A stretch of 64,000 nucleotides of DNA from the NCBI RefSeq assembly GCF_038446955.1, contig NZ_CP151803.1, forward strand, positions 5,828,001-5,892,000, written 5' to 3'. Shown here piece after piece: positions 9,516 to 17,997 of the stretch. The notes beneath the pieces were generated by a model, which searched no databases, was not told where the DNA came from, and was given only the letters and a program-made list of their open reading frames with translations. Position 1 is the stretch's first letter, and each line of letters opens with the position of its first letter. This DNA is from Pedobacter sp. FW305-3-2-15-E-R2A2. Lineage in GTDB: Bacteria; Bacteroidota; Bacteroidia; Sphingobacteriales; Sphingobacteriaceae. Both the position numbers and the translations under genes were made by a program.

Positions 9516-10670
9516 CTATTTTCTTTCTGCTCTGTTATTTTTTTGTTTAATCATGATCTTGTTCCCTTCCAGCTTAAAGCTTACTGCGGTGGTGAGTTCC
9601 AACATCCTCAACACTTTAGATACTTTTTCTGATCTGCTTACGATTCCCCCAAATTCCAGTTCTTTAAGATCAGCAGCCTGAAATTCGACCTCCACATCAT
9701 ACCATCTTGATACTTTCTTCATGATGCTTTCCAGAGACTCATCATCAAACCTAAAGTATCCCATTTTCCAAGCCATCACACTTTCCAGATCTGCAGGAAT
9801 GACTTTAATATTTTTTCCGTTGAGGATGGATTGTTGTTCAGGCTTGAGCATAGTCCCATTTACGCTTATACTTCCCTCTAATAGGGTCGTATAAGTATTT
9901 TGTTCATCAGGATAACTGTTGATGTTAAAATGGGTTCCAAATACACTGACTTCCTGTCCGGACGAACTCACTTTAAATGCTTTCTTCGGGTCTTTGGCCA
10001 CTTCAAAATAAGCTTCTCCTATGAGTTCAACTTTACGTTCCCTGGTGGCCGAGAAATTTGTTGGAAACCTGAGGGAGGAAGCGGCATTTAGCCAGACTTG
10101 TGTTCCATCCGGCAGGTTTACCTGATACTGACCCGCCTTGGGGGTACTGATGGTATTGTATTCTAACTTACTTCCTGCGGAAGGCAAAACCGTATAAATC
10201 AATTGGGCATCTTTTCCTTTAGTAATTTTCACACCAGCCTGCTCTGCAAGTTTTCCGGATTTACTATCGGTCAGAGAGAGCTTAGTACCATCTGCAAGTG
10301 TGAGAAAAGCTTTATTTGTTCCGGGTAAAATATCACCGTTGGCGAAATTCTGTGGAACGTTCTGAAGATTTGATGGATAATGGTAGAAGAATAGTCCAGT
10401 GGAAAGACTGATCAGCAGGATTGCTGCGATCGCAAAACGGTAACGGATTAGAAAAGGTCTTTCGGGATGAATCTCCTGCTGGATTTTTTTAAACATCCTG
10501 CTCCTATGCCAATCTTCATTATTGACAAACGTTTCCGGAATATCCAGTTCCAAGTCTTGGTCTCTATTGTACCAATTGGCAAATTCGACTTCTTCTTCGG
10601 CTGTAATTGTCTTGTCCAGCCATTTAGCGGCCAGTTCCTGATATCGTTTATTTTCTTTAGAATTGTCCAT
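9516..10670 (-). CDS. FecR-family anti-sigma factor
   Basis: 384 aa. A short cytoplasmic N-terminal anti-sigma region (about 85 residues) precedes one membrane segment (AIAAILLISLSTGLFFYHY). The periplasmic FecR domain follows (LPDGTQVWLNAASSLRFP, GEAYFEVAKDPKKAFKV, FGTHFNINSYPDE), then a C-terminal DUF4974-like domain. It should hold the ECF sigma factor encoded 68 nt upstream until the STN domain of the downstream SusC signals ligand occupancy. The gene order sigma, FecR, SusC, SusD is the standard Bacteroidota arrangement. Confidence 0.93.
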   Translation of the reverse strand: MDNSKENKRYQELAAKWLDKTITAEEEVEFANWYNRDQDLELDIPETFVNNEDWHRSRMFKKIQQEIHPERPFLIRYRFAIAAILLISLSTGLFFYHYPSNLQNVPQNFANGDILPGTNKAFLTLADGTKLSLTDSKSGKLAEQAGVKITKGKDAQLIYTVLPSAGSKLEYNTISTPKAGQYQVNLPDGTQVWLNAASSLRFPTNFSATRERKVELIGEAYFEVAKDPKKAFKVSSSGQEVSVFGTHFNINSYPDEQNTYTTLLEGSISVNGTMLKPEQQSILNGKNIKVIPADLESVMAWKMGYFRFDDESLESIMKKVSRWYDVEVEFQAADLKELEFGGIVSRSEKVSKVLRMLELTTAVSFKLEGNKIMIKQKNNRAERK

Positions 10671-10738
10671 CCGTTATAGGGGCTATATAACAGAGGTCTC
10701 TTGTGAAAGACGAATCCCTTACTCCATTGAAAAATATT

Positions 10739-11302
10739 TTACAGCAAGGTCATCATAAATTGATTTAGCCCTGCACGCAAAGATTTAATCGCCTTCCCTA
10801 AATGCGCTTCAACGGTTTTTTCAGAGATTTCCAACTCCTCCGCAATCTTTTTTTGAGACAAGCCCCGCTCCTTACTCATCCGGTATACCAGGCGACATTT
10901 TTCAGGTAAGGCACAAACGAGTTTCTCTAACTGGTCTTTGAGCTCCAGAAAATCCAACCATTCCTGAGTAGAATCATCGGCGATTCCCTTCATGCCCAGA
11001 CTATCGGTATATTTTTGTTGATGGTATTGCTTGTCCAGCGCCTTGATGACCCTATATTTTACAGATACAGACAAGTAAGCCGATAAACTGGAAGTAATCT
11101 TTAAGCTTTCTCTCCGGTTCCAGAGGGAAACGAAAATATGCTGTACAATTTCTTCTGCCTCTTCCAGGTCTTTTACTTTATGTGCTGCAACGAGAAATAG
11201 CTTCTTCCAATATCGGTTATAGATCTCTGTAAAGGCCGTATGGTCTCCATCTTGCAATAAGCCAGTTAATTCCGAATCAGTAAAACTGCGATACCTATTC
11301 AT
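10739..11302 (-). CDS. ECF-type RNA polymerase sigma factor
   Basis: 187 aa. Region 2 (DLEEAEEIVQHIFVSLWNR) and region 4 (GLSQKKIAEELEISEKTVE, then HLGKAIKSLR) are clear, with no region 1 or 3. An AAAAGGAG Shine-Dalgarno lies just before the ATG (minus-strand image of 11310-11317), which is unusual for this phylum and suggests good translation. It is paired with the FecR gene downstream and should direct transcription of the adjacent SusC/SusD operon. An IS element ends about 330 bp upstream, so its own promoter region is probably intact. Confidence 0.93.
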   Translation of the reverse strand: MNRYRSFTDSELTGLLQDGDHTAFTEIYNRYWKKLFLVAAHKVKDLEEAEEIVQHIFVSLWNRRESLKITSSLSAYLSVSVKYRVIKALDKQYHQQKYTDSLGMKGIADDSTQEWLDFLELKDQLEKLVCALPEKCRLVYRMSKERGLSQKKIAEELEISEKTVEAHLGKAIKSLRAGLNQFMMTLL

Positions 11303-11632
11303 GATGCACTCCTTTTCTTAAATTCTAAAGAATAAGACCATAGAGATTGGCCTTGCTGTATTGTTCCCTCACAATTGTAACAAAATAATTAGGTAAAAAG
11401 AACTGAGGAATAGGGTAAAAAGTTGCGCATACGTTTGCATTATACATTTCAAACGTATGCGTAAATTAAAAGCAAGAAAGATAAATGGGCTTAATTCTGA
11501 TCTTCTTTGATAAATACCAGATGCATTAGCATCAAGATATCATGATATCTTTTCTTTAAACTTTTCTCATTGAAAATGTACTTGAGATCAAACGCATATT
11601 AATAACATATGAAAAACATTACGTAAATCACT
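11303..11632. other. Non-coding region upstream of the ECF sigma gene
   Basis: No credible gene. It holds the sigma ribosome-binding site, the inverted-repeat operator candidate at 11424-11463 and, at 11625-11632, the left copy of the IS256 target duplication. The rest is AT-rich without clear structure. Confidence 0.6.
11424..11463. promoter_or_regulatory. Paired inverted operator candidate upstream of the sigma/FecR/SusCD operon
   Basis: The arms at 11424-11437 (TGCGCATACGTTTG) and 11450-11463 (CAAACGTATGCGTA) are inverted copies matching at 13 of 14 positions, separated by 12 nt. Each arm is itself a near-palindrome centred on ACGT, of the kind bound by LacI-family repressors. A 19-nt version matching 17 of 19 positions lies upstream of the second SusCD operon at 32943-32961. 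It is about 125-160 bp upstream of the sigma start. No LacI gene is present in the window. Confidence 0.5.
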
Positions 11633-12966
11633 GAGGGTGTTTCACAAACTGTGTCAATAGTGTAACTTTAAACTATCGACATAATTATGGCAACACAAGA
11701 AGACTTTGATTTCGAAAGCTTCAAAAAGGAAGCTATAGCTGGCTTATATGCCGGCAAGAAAATGACTGGCACGGATGGGGTACTAGCCCCGATGATGAAA
11801 CACTTTCTGGAATCTATGATGACCGGAGAGCTGGAGCACCACATTTCAGAAAGTAAGCCAGCCGGTCAGTCCAACCGTAAGAACGGGAAAAGTAAGAAGA
11901 CGGTTCGCAGCTTGAGCTCGGGAGAGTTTGAATTGGAAACCGGTCGGGACCGCCTGGGCACTTTTGACCCTAAGGTTGTCCCCAAACGCCAACTGATCAT
12001 TACAGAAGAACTGGAAGGCAACATCCTCTCGATGTATGCAATGGGGATGAGTACGCGTGCTATGCGTGATTATATCCAGGAAATGTACGCCATGGATATT
12101 TCTGCAGCTGAGATCTCACGCATTACTGACAGCGTACTACCAGCCGTGCAGGAATGGCGCAACAGACCCTTAGAAGCAGTTTACCCCTTTGTCTTCCTGG
12201 ATTGCATGTTCTTTAAGGTCAGGGTAAATGGTGTAGTGGAAACCCGTGCGATCTACAATATCCTGGGTGTGGATATTGAAGGCAAAAAAGATGTTTTGGG
12301 GCTTTATACGGCTGAAAACGAAGGCGCCAAATTCTGGCTTTCGGTACTCACTGATCTAAAAACGCGTGGTGTTGAAGATATCCTGATCGCCTGCATTGAT
12401 GGACTAAAGGGCTTCCCTGAAGCTGTAGAGGCTGTCTTTCCAAAGACCAGGGTACAGCTTTGCATTGTTCACCAGATCCGCTGTTCTATGCGCTATGTTC
12501 CTGAGAAAGATAAAAAGGCAGTAATGGCCGATATGAAGCCAATCTATCAGGCGAATAATGAACAGCTGGGATATGAAAAATTGCTGGAGTTCGAAGAGAA
12601 ATGGGGGACGAAATATCCCCTGAGTTGTAAGTCCTGGCTGGACAACTGGGTAAACCTTTCTGCATTCTTTGAATACGATCAAGGGATCCGTAAGATTATT
12701 TACACCACCAATCCGATTGAGGGCGTACACCGCCAAATCCGCAAAATCACCAAGACCAAGGGGGCTTTTTCTTCTGAGCAGGCACTGATGAAACTCATGT
12801 ACCTGGTCATCAAAAACATCAGTAAGAAATGGACGATGCCAATCCATAATTGGGGACCGGCATTTTCACAACTTTATATTAAATTTGGTGACAGAATTCT
12901 TCAAGAGAATAAAGGATTCTGAGAGGCGTTAATTTTTGAAACTGACACAGTTCATGTTACACTCCC
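11633..12966 (+). mobile_element. Complete IS256-family insertion sequence
   Basis: 1334 bp. The left end (11633-11656) and the complement of the right end (12943-12966) match at 18 of 24 positions, with an identical inner 10-mer AACTGTGTCA. The octamer AAATCACT occurs immediately outside both ends (11625-11632 and 12967-12974), which is the 8-bp target duplication expected for IS256. One intact transposase ORF fills the element. Direct duplication and an unbroken ORF indicate a recent, possibly active insertion. Confidence 0.92.
11687..12922 (+). CDS. IS256-family transposase (Mutator-like DDE)
   Basis: 411 aa, the usual length. DDE residues are recognisable: Asp in FLDCMFFKV, Asp in ACIDGLKGFPEA, and Glu in TTNPIEGVHRQIRK. 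The CIVHQIRCSMRYV stretch between them is the characteristic IS256 C/H region. The N-terminus carries GELEHHISESKP and a NRKNGKSKKTV basic segment for end binding. It is the only gene of the surrounding IS. No frameshift or stop was found, so the protein should be functional. Confidence 0.95.
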   Translation: MATQEDFDFESFKKEAIAGLYAGKKMTGTDGVLAPMMKHFLESMMTGELEHHISESKPAGQSNRKNGKSKKTVRSLSSGEFELETGRDRLGTFDPKVVPKRQLIITEELEGNILSMYAMGMSTRAMRDYIQEMYAMDISAAEISRITDSVLPAVQEWRNRPLEAVYPFVFLDCMFFKVRVNGVVETRAIYNILGVDIEGKKDVLGLYTAENEGAKFWLSVLTDLKTRGVEDILIACIDGLKGFPEAVEAVFPKTRVQLCIVHQIRCSMRYVPEKDKKAVMADMKPIYQANNEQLGYEKLLEFEEKWGTKYPLSCKSWLDNWVNLSAFFEYDQGIRKIIYTTNPIEGVHRQIRKITKTKGAFSSEQALMKLMYLVIKNISKKWTMPIHNWGPAFSQLYIKFGDRILQENKGF

Positions 12967-13044
12967 AAATCACTCATTTATTGAGGGACAATATGTTCTC
13001 CTTATTGATTCATCACATTTAAAAGAATGCATGGATTATCTCCT

Positions 13045-13686
13045 TTAGGTTCCCATTTCTACGTCATCCCAATTATTTGCTCTGTTGAAAGCCCACTCTA
13101 AAGCTTTTCGTCTTTCATAGACTTGTCCTTCGTTTAGCTTTGGTTCCCGGCCATTTAACCTTTCGTCAACACAATACCAATGAAGGCGATAATAGTAATC
13201 CAGCGTCGTGTAAATCTCCACTTCAGGTCGGATATCTTTTATCTTATCAAGCTTTTCATTGGTATCACCATCTTCCAGATTTGGCAATAGGGAAGCCATA
13301 TTATCTCCCACATGTTTTTCGGCCTCCAGCTTATCCACCATTTTTGTTAACCACATCAGGGCCCATAGAGCTTCCAGGTACCACATGAGTGAATTGATCT
13401 CTTCTTCTGTTAATTCTTCATTTTCCTTTGCTAAAATCTCCTTTTCTGAATCTGAAAGAAACGCCGTTAATTTCTGAGCTTTGATCCATTCATCAATAAT
13501 ATAGGTAGGTGCTTCAAAAGCAATATTGATCATTGCATTCATGACCGACATACGTCCTTTTATTTCTTCAACTGTCCTTAACTTTGGTGTATCTAAGACT
13601 GGCAGCCAATTGTTGACACGGAATCCTTTTTCGTTAATAATCTGATCGTTTTCTAATTTTATTTGCTGTTTATGTTCGTCTGTCAT
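13045..13686 (-). CDS. DUF4272 domain protein
   Basis: 213 aa, cytoplasmic, no signal peptide or membrane segment. The N-terminal part (FRVNNWLPVL, RTVEEIKGRMSVMNAMINIA), the central LWALMWLTKMV and the C-terminal DYYYRLHWYCVDERLNG plus RRKALEWAFNRANNWDDVE match my recollection of DUF4272, a family found in many bacteria with no known function. It is now 70 bp from the right end of the IS256 insertion, and its stop codon faces the IS. Expression should therefore be unaffected from its own upstream side (13687-13911), which holds no other convincing gene. Confidence 0.75.
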   Translation of the reverse strand: MTDEHKQQIKLENDQIINEKGFRVNNWLPVLDTPKLRTVEEIKGRMSVMNAMINIAFEAPTYIIDEWIKAQKLTAFLSDSEKEILAKENEELTEEEINSLMWYLEALWALMWLTKMVDKLEAEKHVGDNMASLLPNLEDGDTNEKLDKIKDIRPEVEIYTTLDYYYRLHWYCVDERLNGREPKLNEGQVYERRKALEWAFNRANNWDDVEMGT

Positions 13687-13911
13687 AAATGATAACTGCT
13701 AAAATTTAAAGTAATTTTCCAGATTGATCAATAAAGAATCCGGAGGGACTTCCAGCTACACAAAAACCATGCTAAGGTATCCCGGCAAAACAACATCTTG
13801 GTTAAGATCACCTATTAATTACCCGGTTTCGATGATCAACAAAATGATCCGGGTTAAGACCAGGGTTATTTTGCTTTTAGCTCCGACATTTGTATTCAGC
13901 AGGCTATAGAA

Positions 13912-14442
13912 TTACAACACCTCAATTTCTTCGATTGAAAGTTCGTTGAATTCCGCGATCTGCTCAAGAGACATCCCCTGCTGTTTTTGTTTCCGGGCTG
14001 TAATCAATTTTTGTTTATAAATACCTTCCTGTATTCCTTTTTCCATTCCCTTTTCTATTCCTTCCTTGATTCCTTCTTCTATTCCTTCCCTCCTACCTTC
14101 GATTTTCGCCTTTTCTCCAGCCTCTTTACTGGCCCAGGCAAGACTATGTTCATAATCCCACTTCGCTTTTAAGTTCGACTCATAGAGTGTTCGTTGCTCC
14201 TTTGTTAGTTTACTCACCTCTGCGATTTTAAATAATTTCTTAAAGATTCCCTGATTGAGGTATAATGGTATCTTTTCCATCCTGCTCATATTTTTAAGAA
14301 TATAAAACCACTTATCTAAATCAGACGACAGCTCATTTACCTCTTTGTCGAAGTTAGGTAATTCCAGAAATTTAAACCTAAACTTATCGTAGAAAACTTT
14401 GCCGGTATCTTTGTTCATTAAAACAACAATAAACAAACACAC
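13912..14442 (-). pseudogene. 5'-truncated Rpn/PDDEXK_2-family nuclease-transposase
   Basis: Remnant of a Rpn-type (PD-(D/E)XK nuclease family transposase) gene. The retained part starts at the conserved DTGKVFYDKFRFKFLELPNF segment and continues through DLDKWFYILKNMSRMEKIP into the charged linker with many GIEEGIEKG-type repeats and a C-terminal SLEQIAEFNELSIEEI helix pair. The whole catalytic N-terminal domain (about 120-150 residues) is missing. The frame opens with GTG at 14442 or ATG at 14418, exactly where homology begins. Upstream the sequence changes abruptly to an unrelated, oppositely oriented gene remnant, which points to a deletion junction near 14420-14455. Confidence 0.7.
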
Positions 14443-14672
14443 TTAAAAACATCTTTGAAGATAAACCAGATTATGTAGGCTGGAAACAGCTACCCACCTG
14501 GTATCAGGTATCTGAGCTGGACAGGATGATCCCACAAGAAACACAACATTTTTTTGCAGAAAGAATGAAAGCAGGAGCGATTAGTTTATCATCAAGCCAT
14601 ACTTCTATGGCTTCTCATCCACAGGAAATTGTTGATTTGGTTATAAAAGCAGCAGAAACACTGGAAGGATAG
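14433..14672 (+). pseudogene. C-terminal fragment of an alpha/beta-hydrolase
   Basis: An open plus-strand frame with no start codon ends with TAG at 14670-14672. Its 70-odd residues contain LPTWYQVSELDRMIP, then QHFFAERMKAGAISL, SSHTSMASHPQEI and VIKAAE. This is the acid-and-histidine end of the common single-domain alpha/beta hydrolases (pattern: PTWYxV..xDRxIPPexQ.FfAeRM...SSHxxmxSHP). The nucleophile half is absent. It abuts the truncated Rpn remnant head to head, so both genes probably lost their 5' ends in one deletion. Not a functional gene. Confidence 0.65.
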
Positions 14673-14692
14673 CCTTATCTTATTAGAAAATA

Positions 14693-14723
14693 CATCCTGA
14701 TCCCAACTGATAAGATCAGGATG
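14693..14723 (-). terminator. Terminator of the terpene operon
   Basis: A perfect 10-bp stem (14693-14702 with 14714-14723) and 11-nt loop lie 12 nt past the stop of the last terpene synthase gene. The minus strand continues TATTTTCTAAT. Confidence 0.75.
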
Positions 14724-14735
14724 CGTTTAGTCAGT

Positions 14736-15758
14736 TTACTTTACAAAATCACTATGCGGGATAATGATATCATCCCCCTCCCTTCCGTATTGCGGCAGAA
14801 TAAACGCTTTGCTTTCGTAGCGCTGTGTCCCCGAATTATAGTACCAATTTGCACATCCGCTGACCTGCAGTTTGATGTGATAAACATAGTTGGATGTTTC
14901 CTGCTGATATGGACTAAAATCGGGTAAAGACACATGTATTTCATCCAGTTCTCTCGCATATTCATCATGAATTCTCATCCCTTCAATACAGGCCTCCTGA
15001 TAAGATAACTTATAGTGATGCCTCAGAATAAATATAATATTCATAAACTCACCTTCTATCTCGAGCTCTTTTTTCAGAGAAGCAAAATCATTCTGAATTA
15101 CGATAAGCAGTGCAAGCAGTTCATTTGCACGCTTAATCAAAGGATGATTATAGATATGTACCGGTAATGCAAAATTGGTACATGGGTCGATCAGGTCGCC
15201 GTAAGGCCCCATTCCGATAGAATACTTACGAAAGCTGAAATAATGAGCCAGCAAAGGATAAGTTCTCTTTTCAGCCAGTTTAAATGGTGCTTCCTCCAGC
15301 ATTCCATAAACTATAAATTCATAAAAATTTATAGAGACCCGCTCTATCCAGAACCGAGGCATAAACACCTCCCATTCCTTTCTTGCCTGCGCCATTTGCC
15401 TGAGTATACCAATTTCATCTGGCTGGGGATCATCACCAAGCATGACCTCATAAATCCGGTCCGCGATAGGCTTTAGTTCCTTTACAGGAGTGAGCCCAAA
15501 GTAATCATCACAAAGTGTGATGTAAATCATCAGCCTTGCACAAGGGCGCATATGGTCTATATTCACACAGGTTGGGTTCATATAAGTAGCCACCTGAGAA
15601 AGCTGCTGTGTTTTACATCTTTTTATTCCCTCTTCAGAAATGAAAGTATAATCATTGTCGTACCAGGCAATTTCTTCCTGATCAAAAGCTGTTGCAATCG
15701 GACTATGTACAGTTGCCCACGGATAATAGCATTTAGGGATAAATAGTTCTTCTTTCAT
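14736..15758 (-). CDS. Class I terpene synthase (terpene cyclase) 1
   Basis: 340 aa, typical of bacterial mono-domain sesqui- or diterpene synthases. The metal motif is LCDDYFG (D84, D85), though the usual third acidic residue is absent. The second metal motif is canonical, NDFASLKKE (N223, D224, S227, E231). The diphosphate sensor Arg177 (YFSFRKYS) lies exactly 46 residues before the NSE motif, and a C-terminal QRY matches the RY pair. It is the last gene of the isoprenoid operon, 27 nt after a second terpene synthase. The product cannot be predicted; substrate (GPP, FPP or GGPP) depends on the prenyl transferase of the same operon. Confidence 0.88.
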   Translation of the reverse strand: MKEELFIPKCYYPWATVHSPIATAFDQEEIAWYDNDYTFISEEGIKRCKTQQLSQVATYMNPTCVNIDHMRPCARLMIYITLCDDYFGLTPVKELKPIADRIYEVMLGDDPQPDEIGILRQMAQARKEWEVFMPRFWIERVSINFYEFIVYGMLEEAPFKLAEKRTYPLLAHYFSFRKYSIGMGPYGDLIDPCTNFALPVHIYNHPLIKRANELLALLIVIQNDFASLKKELEIEGEFMNIIFILRHHYKLSYQEACIEGMRIHDEYARELDEIHVSLPDFSPYQQETSNYVYHIKLQVSGCANWYYNSGTQRYESKAFILPQYGREGDDIIIPHSDFVK

Positions 15759-15785
15759 GAATCTGAGTATTAAAAAATGTGATCA

Positions 15786-16778
15786 TTAATTGTTGAATAC
15801 TGATTTCACCTGCTCTACAGAAGGGAAGCCATTTAGCGAATTGTATCGTTCCATTTTAGCAGATACATTTTTCCAGCCACTTAAAGTCATGCTGATATAA
15901 TGTATGCGGTTGATTACCGCATCCTGCCATTCTCCAAAATCAGGGAGCGAATTTTGCAGGTACAGAAATTCTTCCAGGGCTTCATTATGTATCCGCAAAT
16001 CCTCCAGACAAGCTTCCTCTAAGGAAATGCTCCGATTATGCTGGATGGCTTTTACCACATTGTAATAGATGCTATCGGTTGCTTCATCCTTGATTACAGA
16101 TTGCACCTCGTTGTAATAAACCATCATTCTGCTGGCCAGTGCTTTCAACCGCTGAATTACCGGATGTCCATAAATTTCTGCCGGCAATGGCAATTTCGTC
16201 TCCACATCTGCAAGCTCCAGAAAGGGAAAAAGACATAGTGAATCTTCTCGGATGGCAATACATTCTTCCACACTTGGAAAGGTTTTTCTATGCTTATAAA
16301 TAAGTTCCCGCTCCAGTCCTTTAAAGTACCTGCTGAGTGCTGTTGTAAAATGAAGAAAAGATTCTTCGGATATAAACTGCAGTAATTCAGTTCTCAGCGA
16401 AGCCAGCAATCCTGCCAGAGGGATTTGGGCATCTTCTACAGACAGTACTCCTTCAAGAACTGCCAGCGACTGTTTATGTACCATCCTGATTTCTTCAGGG
16501 GTCCCCTCTTCATACTTATCATCATTATAAAGTGTCCATAGCATGAATCTGCAAATGGGCTTCAGCCGTTCAGGACTGGCAGTAGGGAACCATTGAGCGG
16601 CGATATGTGCCGTTTTCGTTTTTTTATACTTATACCTGGTATCAGGATCATCCTCATATAACCAGAGGTACTCCCCATCAATCCATTGATGATCTGTGAG
16701 CTCTTGCAAGGCTTCGGCAGATGGATTCTTTAGCATGGGAAAAGGGTAATGAAATTGGGAAAGCAGGTGTGCGTTCAT
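15786..16778 (-). CDS. Class I terpene synthase homolog 2 (variant NSE motif)
   Basis: 330 aa, a divergent relative of the next gene. It has a good DDxxE motif (NDDKYEE, D86-D87-E90), the sensor Arg177 (AIREDS) and a C-terminal ERY. The NSE triad is altered to NEVQSVIKD (N223, E224, S227, D231 in place of the usual N, D, S, E). Both carboxylates are retained in changed form, so activity is possible but not certain. Gap to dxr upstream is 17 nt. The two synthases are complementary: this one has the intact aspartate-rich motif, the other has the intact NSE motif. They may make different products or act as a pair. Confidence 0.8.
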   Translation of the reverse strand: MNAHLLSQFHYPFPMLKNPSAEALQELTDHQWIDGEYLWLYEDDPDTRYKYKKTKTAHIAAQWFPTASPERLKPICRFMLWTLYNDDKYEEGTPEEIRMVHKQSLAVLEGVLSVEDAQIPLAGLLASLRTELLQFISEESFLHFTTALSRYFKGLERELIYKHRKTFPSVEECIAIREDSLCLFPFLELADVETKLPLPAEIYGHPVIQRLKALASRMMVYYNEVQSVIKDEATDSIYYNVVKAIQHNRSISLEEACLEDLRIHNEALEEFLYLQNSLPDFGEWQDAVINRIHYISMTLSGWKNVSAKMERYNSLNGFPSVEQVKSVFNN

Positions 16779-16795
16779 AGGGCATGATTTTTAGG

Positions 16796-17983
16796 TTACG
16801 TACTGATAGTAATTCTTTTTTTAACGAGGCCAGCAGCTATCTGACGGGCCTCCTGATCACATTCTATATAGTCATCAAGATTCATATTCTCCATAAAAGG
16901 CATTACTGACATGGTGTACCCGATCACATCACTCATCTGAAGAAATCCAATATTCTGCAAAAGGAATGCAGCCACTGCCACCTCATTCGCTGCATTCAGT
17001 ATACAAGGGATATTCCCCCCTTTGTAGAGTGCATCTTTTGCAAGTAAAAAATTGGGAAAAGTGTCGGTATCTATACTTTCGAAGCTCAGCTGACTGGAAC
17101 AATCAAAATCAAACCGTGGTAATTTTCCGGCAAGCCGTTCCGGGTAAGACAACGCATATTGAATCGGTAATCTCATATCCGGAATACCCATTTGGGCTTT
17201 AATACATCCGTCTTCGAACTGTACCATACTATGTATAATACTCTGAGGGTGTACCACTGCTTCAATCTGGTCCGGCTTCACACCAAACAACCATTTTGCT
17301 TCGATCATTTCCAATCCCTTGTTCATCAGCGAAGCAGAATCGATGGTCACTTTTACGCCCATATCCCAATTTGGATGCTTTAAAGCATCAGCAGGACCAA
17401 TCCGTTCCAGATCGTATTTCTTTTTCCCCCTGAAAGGCCCGCCGGAAGCAGTGAGGATCAATTTTTCTATTCTGTTTAAATTTTCACCTTCCAGGCATTG
17501 GAAAATCGCCGAATGTTCAGAATCCACCGGTAATATTTCTGCACCGCTGATTTTCGCCATTCTTGTAATCAGTTCCCCTGCAACCACCAGGGTTTCTTTA
17601 TTGGCAAGGGCAATTTTCTTTCCTTTCTCAATGGCTTTCATGGTTGGTCTCAGGCCTGCATAACCTACAATCGCAGCAATCATAATGTCGTAAACCCCCA
17701 TTTCAGCCGCGTGTTCTAATGCAGCGATCCCCGCCGCAACAATGGTTTCCATGTTGATCAAGGCATCTTTCACCTCGTGGTATTTTTCCTCTCGTCCGAT
17801 CACGATCAGATCAGGTTCAAATTCTTTCGCCTGCCGGATCAGCAGGTCCGCATTTTCATAAGCAGTAAGAACAGTTATTTTAAACCGTTCGGGATATTGC
17901 CTGATGACCTCTAAAGTCTGGATGCCAATGGATCCAGTAGATCCAAAAACGGCAACTCTTATTAATTCAGCGTGATGATTCAT
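16796..17983 (-). CDS. dxr: 1-deoxy-D-xylulose-5-phosphate reductoisomerase
   Basis: 395 aa, normal length. Converts DXP to MEP with NADPH, the second step of the MEP pathway. Visible: NADPH site VFGSTGSIG at the N-terminus, NKETLVVAGE, the metal/substrate motif PVDSEHSAIFQC, TASGGPFRG, the flexible-loop HPNWDMGVKVTIDSASLMNKG with its Trp, and a C-terminal helical domain. Only 14 nt separate it from ispH upstream. A housekeeping copy probably exists elsewhere, which would make this a dedicated paralog; that cannot be checked here. Confidence 0.95.
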   Translation of the reverse strand: MNHHAELIRVAVFGSTGSIGIQTLEVIRQYPERFKITVLTAYENADLLIRQAKEFEPDLIVIGREEKYHEVKDALINMETIVAAGIAALEHAAEMGVYDIMIAAIVGYAGLRPTMKAIEKGKKIALANKETLVVAGELITRMAKISGAEILPVDSEHSAIFQCLEGENLNRIEKLILTASGGPFRGKKKYDLERIGPADALKHPNWDMGVKVTIDSASLMNKGLEMIEAKWLFGVKPDQIEAVVHPQSIIHSMVQFEDGCIKAQMGIPDMRLPIQYALSYPERLAGKLPRFDFDCSSQLSFESIDTDTFPNFLLAKDALYKGGNIPCILNAANEVAVAAFLLQNIGFLQMSDVIGYTMSVMPFMENMNLDDYIECDQEARQIAAGLVKKRITIST

Positions 17984-17997
17984 ATAGGGATGATGAT

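Larger units (their letters stand above)
11625..12974. repeat. 8-bp direct target-site duplication flanking the IS256 element
   Basis: AAATCACT at 11625-11632 and again at 12967-12974. The pre-insertion site can be rebuilt by removing one copy with the element. Confidence 0.85.

Noticed and set aside
13724..13909. 61-codon plus-strand ORF between DUF4272 and the Rpn remnant
   Set aside because: No recognisable motif or start context. Treated as non-coding.
13912..14442. Runs of GIEEGIEKG-type repeats as a CRISPR or tandem-repeat array
   Set aside because: They are the usual charged linker of Rpn-family proteins. No spacers are present, and no CRISPR array was seen anywhere in the window.
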